Assembly (NCBI RefSeq): GCF_022682495.2
Contig: NC_071388.1
Location: 85,437,073-85,501,072 of the forward strand
Reading direction: 5' to 3'
Length of the DNA stretch: 64,000 bases
From: Desmodus rotundus
Taxonomy: Eukaryota; Chordata; Mammalia; Chiroptera; Phyllostomidae
The notes beneath the pieces are model-generated. The model was given only the letters and a program-made list of their open reading frames with translations, did no database searches and had not been told where the DNA came from. The position numbers and the translations under genes are program-made. The first letter of the stretch is position 1. Every line of letters starts with the position of its first letter. Shown one piece after another: positions 56,650 through 64,000 of this stretch.

Positions 56650-57475
56650 ATATGTGCCAAAATAAAAAAACAAAGTAAAACTACAGGAAAAAAGAAACAC
56701 ATGAAACAATGATAAGTAATTCTCCTGATAAAGAGTTCAAAATGGTCATAAAGATTCTCAATGAACTCAGAAGAAAAATGAAGGAACACAGTGAAAATTT
56801 CAACAAAGAGTTAGAAAATATAAGCATCAATCTGAGCTAAATATAACTGAAATGAAAATTTCACTAGAGGGAATCAACATCATATTAGATGAGTGACCTG
56901 GAAGACAGAATAGTAGAAATTACCCAATCAGAACAGCAATAAGAAGGATATTTAAAATTAAATTAATGGACCTCTGGACACCAATGTATTAACATTCTCA
57001 TTTTAGGTGTCCCAGAAAGAGAAGAGAAAGAGAATGAAGCAGAAATCTTATTTGAAAAAAATAATATCTGAAAACTTCCCTAACCTGGGTAAGGAAATGG
57101 ATATGCAGGTCCAGGAAGCACAGAGTCTCAAACAGAATGAACCCAAAGAGATCTACCCCAGACACATTATAATTAAAAATGGCAAAAGATAAAAATATAG
57201 AATCCTAAAGAAGCAAGAGAAAAACAAGTAGTCACATGCAAGGAAAACCTCTAAGACTATAAACTGATTTTCAGCAGAAACTTTCCAGGTCAAAAGAGAA
57301 TGGCAAGATATATTTAAAGTGCTGGAATGAAAATCCTGACAACCAACAGTATTCTATCCAGGGAAGTAATCATTCAGAACTAAAGGGAAGGTAGTTTCCC
57401 AGACAAGCAAAAACTAAAAGTATCCGTCACCACTAAACCAGCCTTACAAGAAATACTAAGTGTTCTTCCTTAAAC
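56650..57475 (+). pseudogene. L1 ORF1 pseudogene
   Basis: The start region is near 56650. RRM-like traces follow: 'ttttaggtgtcccagaaag', then a readable segment at 57007-57192 with EKRKRMKQ, SENFPNLGKEMD and PRHIIIK. The C-terminal domain follows to about 57475 ('cttacaagaaatactaagtg'). Multiple frame breaks. The gene encoded the RNA-binding chaperone ORF1p. Confidence 0.65.
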
Positions 57476-57954
57476 ATTAAAAAAGGCCATAACTAGATAA
57501 GACATATATGAAAGAAAAAAAATCTCACTGGTAAAGGTAAATAGATAATAAAGACAGTGGATCATCTAATTAAAACAGTAATATGAAGGTTAAAAGACAA
57601 AAGTAGTAAAATCAACTATAAGTACAATAAATAAGTGGTTAGGGGGTACACAAAATAAAAAGATGTAAAATATGACATCAAAAACATAAAACATGAAGGG
57701 GGTAAAATGGTAGTGTATTTAGAATGCATTCAAACTTCAGTAACTATCAGCTTAAAATAAACCATTATGCATAGATATCAATATATATGAATTTCATGGT
57801 AACTACAAACAAAAGAACTATAGTAGATACACAAAAATAAAGAGAGAGAAATCCAAACATAACACTAAAGAAAACCATCAAACCACAAAGGAGGAGATCA
57901 AAAGAAAAATAAAAGAACAGAGAAATGCAAAAACAAGCAAAAAGCAATTAACAA

Positions 57955-59640
57955 AAAGGCAGTAAGTTCATACCAATCAATAATTACTTTAAATGTAAAT
58001 AAACTGGATGATCCAATAAAAAGACATTGAGTGGCTAAATAGATTTTAAAAAGCAACAATATGCAGCCCCCAAGAGGCTCATGTCAGATCTAAAGACACA
58101 CACACTATAAAAGTAAAGAGATGGATAAAGGTATTCCATGCAAATGGAAACAAATAGAAAGCCGAGGTAGCCATATTCATATCAGACAAAACAGACTTTA
58201 AAACAAAGGCTGACTATAACAAAAAAGACAAAAAGAGCATTACATAATGGTAATAGGATCAATACCAAAGGATATTACATCTGTACCCAACATAGAAGGG
58301 TACACCCAACATAGAAGCACCCAAATATATAAAGCAAATATTAATGGGCATGAAGATGGAAACTGACAATAATACAATAACAGCAGAGGACTTTAATATT
58401 CCACTTTCATCAATGGGTAGGTCACCCAGACAGAAAATCAACAAGGAAACGGTAGCCTTACAGGACAGATTAGAGCAGAGGGACCTAATAGCTATTTGCA
58501 GAACATTTCATCCAAAACTTGAGAGAAAAATATCCTTTTTAATTGCACATGGAACATTCTCTAGGACATATAACATATGAGGTCACAAAACAAGTTTCGA
58601 TAAGTTCAAGATTAAAATCGCATCCAGCATCTTGTCTGACGACAAGGTCATGGTAGAAATAAATGAAATAGAGACTAAAAAGCCAATGAAAAGATCAAGG
58701 ACTCAAAAAGCTGGTTCATCAAAAAGATAAACAAACTTGATAAACCTTTGGTCAGTCTCATGAAGACGAACAAAGAGATGGGCCTAAATAAATAAAGTCA
58801 GAAATGAAAGGAGAGACGTTACAACTGACACCACAGAAACACAAAGGATCACAAGAGACTACTAAAAACAATTAAACACCAACAAATTTTAAAACTTAGA
58901 AGAAATGGGTAAATTCCTAGAAATGTATAACCTTCCAAGACTACACCATGAAGAAATAGAAAATCTAAATAGATTGATTACAAGTAGTGAAATTGAATCA
59001 GTAATTTTAAAACTTCCAAAAAAGTGAAAGTCCAGGACCAGATGGCTTCACAGATGAATTCTACCAAACTCGTTTTGTGAGGCCAGCATTACCCTGATGC
59101 CAAAGCCCAACAAAGACACTACAAAAAGAAAAGTACAGGCCAATATCCCAAATGAACATAGATGCAAAAATCCTCAACAAAATATCAGCAAGCTGAATTC
59201 AACAACACATTAAAATGATCATGCACCATGATCAAGTGGGATTTACTCCAAGGCTGCAAAGGCAGTTCAACATCCACAAACCAATCAGTGTGACACAAAT
59301 ATTAAGAAAGCAGAAGGTAAGACTCATATAATCATCTCAATAGATTCAGAAAAAGCATTTGACAAAATTCAATATCTATTTATGTTTAAAAACCCTCAAC
59401 AAAGTGGGTATAGAAGGAATGTAACTCAACCTAATAAAGACCATTTATGGCAAACCCACAGCCAACGTCATACTCAATGATGGAAAGCTGAAAGCTTCTC
59501 CTCTAAGATCAGGAACGAGACAAGGATGTACACTCCTGCCACTTTCATTCAACATATTAATTTGGAAGTCCTAGACATTAGGCAAGAGAAAGAAATACAA
59601 GGCATCCAAATTGGAAAGGAATACTCATCATATAAGTTTT
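57955..59640 (+). pseudogene. L1 ORF2 pseudogene: endonuclease and partial reverse transcriptase
   Basis: The endonuclease start is seen near 57975 ('attactttaaatgtaaat'). Late endonuclease is readable at 58344-58580 (EDFNIPLSSMGRSPRQKINK, later IAHGTFSRTYNI). The RT part includes 'agtacaggccaatatcccaa', 'gatgcaaaaatcctcaacaa', 'catgatcaagtgggatttac' and the GTRQGC motif near 59514. It ends before the catalytic Asp-Asp pair. Stops are frequent. Confidence 0.75.
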
Positions 59641-62380
59641 AGAAAGTAAAGAGAAAATATGTTTTATTATCAAGTATCATTCTTGAGGAATCAAAGCCTG
59701 ATTCTCCTTTGTATTAGAACTGGTTAGCCTGCACCGGCATGCACTGGCACGAAACTTGATGTAATGGTTCTTAGGAGAAAAATGGACATCCTAGCACAAA
59801 CATTTTCGTGTTGCCACTTACTCCGGTCCCCACGTCAAGGCTGTTAGCACAACAAGCAACATGCCTCTTTAACCCTGAAGAAGCCAGTGCAGATAACGGG
59901 AGGGCAGCAGCAGGTGGAGAAGAGTGGCAAAGGTGGATCCTGGAAACCTTGTCCTGCAGACATTTTGAGTCTTTCAGTTCTGCTTTGGGAGAAAACGACC
60001 TCCTCTTTGGAGTTCCTTGCGGAAAAACCACTACTACTAGAACTCAAGCTCTTTCAAAGGGACTGTTCCATTTCATGGGGCAAAGCACTTCATTTTAGAG
60101 GAGTCTTATGTGTTAAGGAACAGAGAGAAGATCTAGCCGTGGCTACAGAGGGAACAATCATTGTTTGGTATTTTCATGTGGACACCTACTTGGCCTGTTT
60201 GTTCTTTAAGAACCAGTCTCACCAACAGCGGTTACTGCATTTCCTCCAAAGAAACATAACTCTTTAAACCAATTGCAAATGTGTTGCATTTGCATATTTA
60301 ATTTCTTCCAGTATTCGATTTACATTCCTTCAAATTGTTGGCCTATGATTTTCAACTTCTAAAATGATCTTCTAAAGCTGTTTATCTAGGTAATCAGTCC
60401 CTGACAGTGGAATTTTCGGAGTTGCCGAGAATAATCTCATTGTGCTCCTGTGAGGACTCCGTGTGGTAAGAGCCTCTAAGTGCTCAGCGCTTTGCCTTAC
60501 GCCCACTCAGCTTGGTCTGGGTGGTCATACACAGTTGGTCATACACACTTGGTCATACACAGTTGATTTTCTGAGTGGTGGTGTTGTGTTTTCTTACACT
60601 CGGAAAAATGTCCTGTGCTTTTAAAACTTCTTTAAAATTATGTTTAAAGTCTACCTAATAGTCCATTAATGAAAAGTCACGGTTTTTCTAACAATATATT
60701 TGTTGTTTAAGACTTTGGCAGGTCCAGATTATTCCTATAAATAATACTACAATGAACATTTATTTAAATTTATCGTTATGTACAAATTTATTGCTCTACC
60801 TCTAGTTATTTTCTTTCAATTTCTACTTTAGTATATTTAACTTGCAAGGTTTCCTGAAAACTGCACAAAGCCAGAGAAAACCAAATACCAAAGCATGTAA
60901 CATATTCTGGAAGGCTGTGTAACTTGTTTTCTATGAACTCAGTAAATTTCCAACTGGAAAAGAAATAACTATCTAAAAATTTGATTTCATTTCATGGAAC
61001 AAAAATTTGCTCAATTTAATAAGATTTTTGTTCAAGCAAGACAATAACTTCATATGCCACTAATTTAAACCAGAACATACTTGATGCAGCAAAACATTGC
61101 AGCCGGTATTTTCCTCTCAAATCATAGGGAATGAGGGCTTTCGTCAGGGTATTCAGAGAAAGGGTCAGATGCACGTCACCTTCCTCATAAGGCTGGGTGG
61201 TTATTTGCTTGGTCCACTTATGATAATTTGCTAGTAGGCAGCAGATTAAAACTAAACTTAAAAAGTTCACAGCCATAAGCCTGCATCAGCAAGCAGGCTC
61301 AAGAACCATCCGTTACTCTGCTCCTACTGATCTCGATGCGGATACAACAGAAACTTATGATCTCATTTCCATCTGACATTTCAGTCACAGCCCCAGTGTA
61401 ACAAGGGAAGGAAAGGACTAATTTGTAGGCCTTACTTGGGAGGAAATGTTTCAAAAGCTTGTCAGAATTAAATTTATGTATTCTTTGAATAATATCAAAG
61501 TCTATAATGCATCTACGAAAATAATCATCAAGCACTTATCCAGAGAGAATATAATATATGTAACCTAAAGAATACTAATTTAATGTGAATGCCCATGAAT
61601 AGTGTTGAGAAAGAAGTCTGTTAAGAAGAACAAAAAATTGAAACAGAGAAGAAGAAGATAATAATGCTGATGTCTTGTTCGTCAGGCTGTACTAAAACAC
61701 AATCATAATAACGGACTACTGTGAATCTCAGAGAACAGCTAAATATAACCTTTGTGTAAAATGGCTTATTGTCTTCCAAGCTGTGTGAAGACAAAGATAC
61801 CTCTACTAACTTCACAGAGGTTTTAAATTTGGTCATAAATAAGCACTTGACAGAATCTTCTACTCAACTATGTCATACTTAGCAATGTGATAAAATGGAA
61901 TAACCTACTCAAAAAATTATATATTAAAATATGTTAATTTTTCATCAAGTATTTGTTGATAACTTAGTATGTGTGCCTATCAATATGCTTGACATTAAGG
62001 TCCCAGAGAGTTTAAAATATACTATGAAAATAAGTTATTTCACTACTATTCTAATCATAAATTTGAGCATTGTAGCTTGGAAAGATATATATGTCTAATT
62101 AGATCAGTTTTAGATTAAGGTTATTCAGAAGACTTTAAAATAAATGGCTCTCAATAACTTACCTGAACATCTATTCAGATCACGGCCTTGATGACAAGCC
62201 ATATGGAGCATCTAATCTCGTAACACCATTGTCCACCAGAGAGAAAGCTTCCAACTATTTTTTCTGCCATGACTAGAGTCAAGGAAATCTTGAAGGAGAT
62301 AAATATAAAACAAAACAAAACAAAAGAATGCATTTGGTTCAATTAAAAAATATATCTGAAGTAATCTGTAATTGGGGAGG
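59641..62380. other. Unassigned non-coding stretch
   Basis: No repeat family was recognised with confidence. Overlapping ORFs at 59771-60267 (up to 126 codons) lack domains. Three 14-bp tandem units (tggtcatacacagt type) lie at 60522-60563. Minus ORFs of 71-86 codons at 61016-61276, 61299-61535 and 61621-61836 are in different frames and show no family likeness. A (CAAAA)n run lies at about 62310-62328. Confidence 0.45.
60522..60563 (+). repeat. Three-copy 14-bp tandem repeat
   Basis: tggtcatacacagt, tggtcatacacact, tggtcatacacagt in succession; the middle copy has one change. Confidence 0.85.
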
Positions 62381-62381
62381 G

Positions 62382-62446
62382 AATAGGCTGAGTTTGTACA
62401 AAGCCAATTAAGAAAATTAATTGGCTTTGTACAAACTCAGCCTATT
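62382..62446. repeat. Perfect inverted repeat (30-bp arms, 5-nt loop)
   Basis: The left arm 62382-62411 (aataggctgagtttgtacaa, then agccaattaa) is exactly complementary to the right arm 62417-62446. The spacer is gaaaa (62412-62416). On RNA from the plus strand, three G-U pairs would extend the stem (62379-62381 with 62447-62449). It may be a MITE remnant, a template-switch product or a hairpin RNA precursor. Confidence 0.9.
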
Positions 62447-62449
62447 TTT

Positions 62450-64000
62450 GAGTGCCTGGTTTGTGGTCCATCACCAAGAGTTCAATGCCGTAAATAGAAG
62501 ATAACAAAAATGTGGCCCTTACTCTTAAATTTTCTATCTATTAAGATAGATGACATTGCAGAAGTTTAGAAAAAGGGCAAAATATTGGGAAAAGTATCTA
62601 AGAAAAACCTTATTCAACCCTAAAGGGTGGGCAATATTTGAGAAGGTGAGGTTGACCAGGTAAGAGAAATGGCATGAGAAGTACTTCAGGGCAAAGATGA
62701 ACAAGGCAAGTTTGCTTCGGGGGAGGGAAGAGAGGCAGGGGGAGGATCAGTCTCACTTGATGGAGGTGTAAGAGGTGGAGGCGAACATGACAAAATCAAG
62801 TTCCATAAATAGAGGTACAGACATACTCGAAGAAGAGGAAGGAAGAACAGAAGAGGGAGGATGAGGACTTATCAGATATCTGAATGCATACTTGAGTGGT
62901 GGATATACCTGTAAACTGAAACTTGAGGGTCCAACTTCACAGATTGGCCTGTGAAGAGTCAGACCCCCCAATGGTGTTTTCTAGCACAATCCTCAAGATT
63001 CTATTTCCATTCAATATTTTTACACAAATATTCATCGAGCCACCTAAGCATTTATTAAATACCTATATGGACATGCTAATAAACAAATAAACAAACCCAC
63101 TATCTTTCCTCAAGGCAACCCACCTAATACCAGCATTCTGACATATCCACAGTTTTCTAAAATATTTGCTAGTATCTAAGATCAATAGTTTATACCTCTT
63201 ATCTCGAGGCAAGGTTCAGTTTGTCTCTTAGAGCTGGATGATGCCTCAACCCCTGATAGAAACTTGTTCCTGTCTGAGGACCTGCCCACTAGCCCTACTG
63301 CTGAAACGTAAGGCTTCAGTTCACAACTGAAATCTAGACTTTACAATAATACCCTTTTTTTCCATCACTCCACCCCTCACCTGTGTCAATAAAACTTCAA
63401 CATGCAGCCCCATCCCAGGGCTACACGCAAACAAGTCTGTCCAAATTGGATCGGAATTTTGAGAGTCACTGGAACAATCACTTGGCTTCAAGCCTGACAG
63501 TCACTTGGCTGGAGTGAAACAGATTTTACTGATAGTCAGTTCACAAACTTCAATACTGGACAAGGCACAGAGGTAGCCCCTTCCCGTAATCCAGGATTTG
63601 CCCCCAATCACCCGTGTCTAACCCCAGCAATACGGATAACATTTAAGGTCAGAGATATTTGACATCTCCTCTCCACTCCTTCATAACCACCAGAGGCACC
63701 AGTTCTCCTCAGATAAATTTACCCACCCTTTCCAAATGCCCTTCAATTGCCACATTTCAATAGTTCCAAGAAAAAAAATTTAATTCCACTCGCCAGATGG
63801 TTATCATAGTTAGGAAAAGGTAAATATTTCAACTGGTAGCTAGATAACAAGAGAGCAGGAGACCCAGAGACTTAAAGGCTTAGGTGGTTACTACATTGAT
63901 TATTTTTCATCATATTAACTGTGCTCAACAAGTATGACTTAAGGCTAAATGCAACTATTTAGTGACTATAAAAAGAGTCTACAGTTGATTGGAGCAATAC
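62450..64000. other. Unassigned non-coding stretch
   Basis: AG-rich around 62640-62860. A polyadenylation-like 'caataaaacttcaacatgca' lies at about 63388 but no transposon ends were recognised. Nothing else is supported. Confidence 0.4.

Larger units (their letters stand above)
55342..59640 (+). mobile_element. Older L1, 5' UTR to mid-ORF2, 3' truncated
   Basis: It starts 'caagatgttggtataagaga', the usual L1 5' opening, followed by 'actcatctcctcccacag'. The 5' UTR holds a GC-rich monomer array (55795-56520). ORF1 lies at about 56650-57475 and ORF2 at about 57955-59640, both decayed. The sequence stops at about 59640, just before the reverse-transcriptase catalytic FADD/YADD motif. The rest of ORF2, the 3' UTR and the poly-A tail are absent. 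Loss of the 3' rather than the 5' end is the reverse of normal L1 truncation and implies later deletion or rearrangement. Confidence 0.82.

Noticed and set aside
61016..61836. Series of three minus ORFs resembling a broken gene
   Set aside because: They are in different frames with stops between, show no common family, and splice sites around them are weak.
63300..63430. Possible LTR or gene 3' end because of a polyadenylation-like signal
   Set aside because: There are no LTR termini, no target duplication and no ORF upstream. A lone AATAAA is expected by chance.

Overview
This window looks like ordinary non-coding DNA from a placental mammal, most probably a yangochiropteran bat. The evidence is repeat content. 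There are six good copies and one weak copy of a tRNA-headed SINE of the bat VES type, carrying the 'ctggctggtgtggctcagtgg' head and a 'cacattgatgtttctct' body. There are also many L1-related elements, MaLR (MLT1-type) LTRs, MIR/L2 relics and a MER5A-like hAT relic. The bat assignment rests on recalled knowledge of the VES family. No complete host protein-coding gene, rRNA or functional tRNA was recognised. The window could be intergenic or lie inside a large intron; one candidate 65-bp minus-strand exon (46385-46449) would favour the latter.

Layout. 0-8.5 kb: old repeats (SINE, MaLR LTRs, MIR) in unremarkable DNA, including an MLT1 copy interrupted by a MITE-like insert. 8.5-10.6 kb: a full-length minus-strand half-L1 (HAL1-like) element with a perfect 14-bp target-site duplication. 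10.6-19.5 kb: MaLR LTR and MIR relics. 19.5-20.6 kb: an L1 3' end with a 5' inversion (twin priming). 21.15-26.1 kb: a decayed class I (gamma-like) endogenous retrovirus with 5' LTR, repeat-bearing leader, broken gag carrying a VES SINE, RNase H and integrase remnants, and most of protease and reverse transcriptase missing. 26.1-28.5 kb: two HAL1-like copies in tandem. 28.5-42.7 kb: old L1 fragments, SINEs, MER5A, an L2 end and a GATA microsatellite. 42.8-44.6, 50.0-51.9 and 52.7-54.5 kb: three more HAL1-like copies, all on the plus strand with target-site duplications. 47.5-48.6 kb: a possible solitary LTR. 55.3-59.6 kb: an older L1 with a preserved 5' UTR (about ten GC-rich monomers), ORF1 and the first half of ORF2, cut just before the reverse-transcriptase active site. 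59.6-64 kb: mostly unique sequence with a striking perfect 30-bp-arm hairpin at 62382-62446.

The main biological theme is L1-family retrotransposition. Six HAL1-like copies consist of a 5' UTR, an ORF1-like RNA-binding protein and an L1-like 3' UTR, with no ORF2. Such elements must borrow reverse transcriptase and endonuclease from autonomous L1s, as the VES SINEs do. The copy at 49982-51856 looks youngest: it keeps many CpGs, a YY1-like site at its 5' end, a 182-codon sense ORF and a 222-codon antisense ORF in its 5' UTR. Nothing here is an operon or pathway; apart from possible transposon proteins, features are relics or sequence structures.
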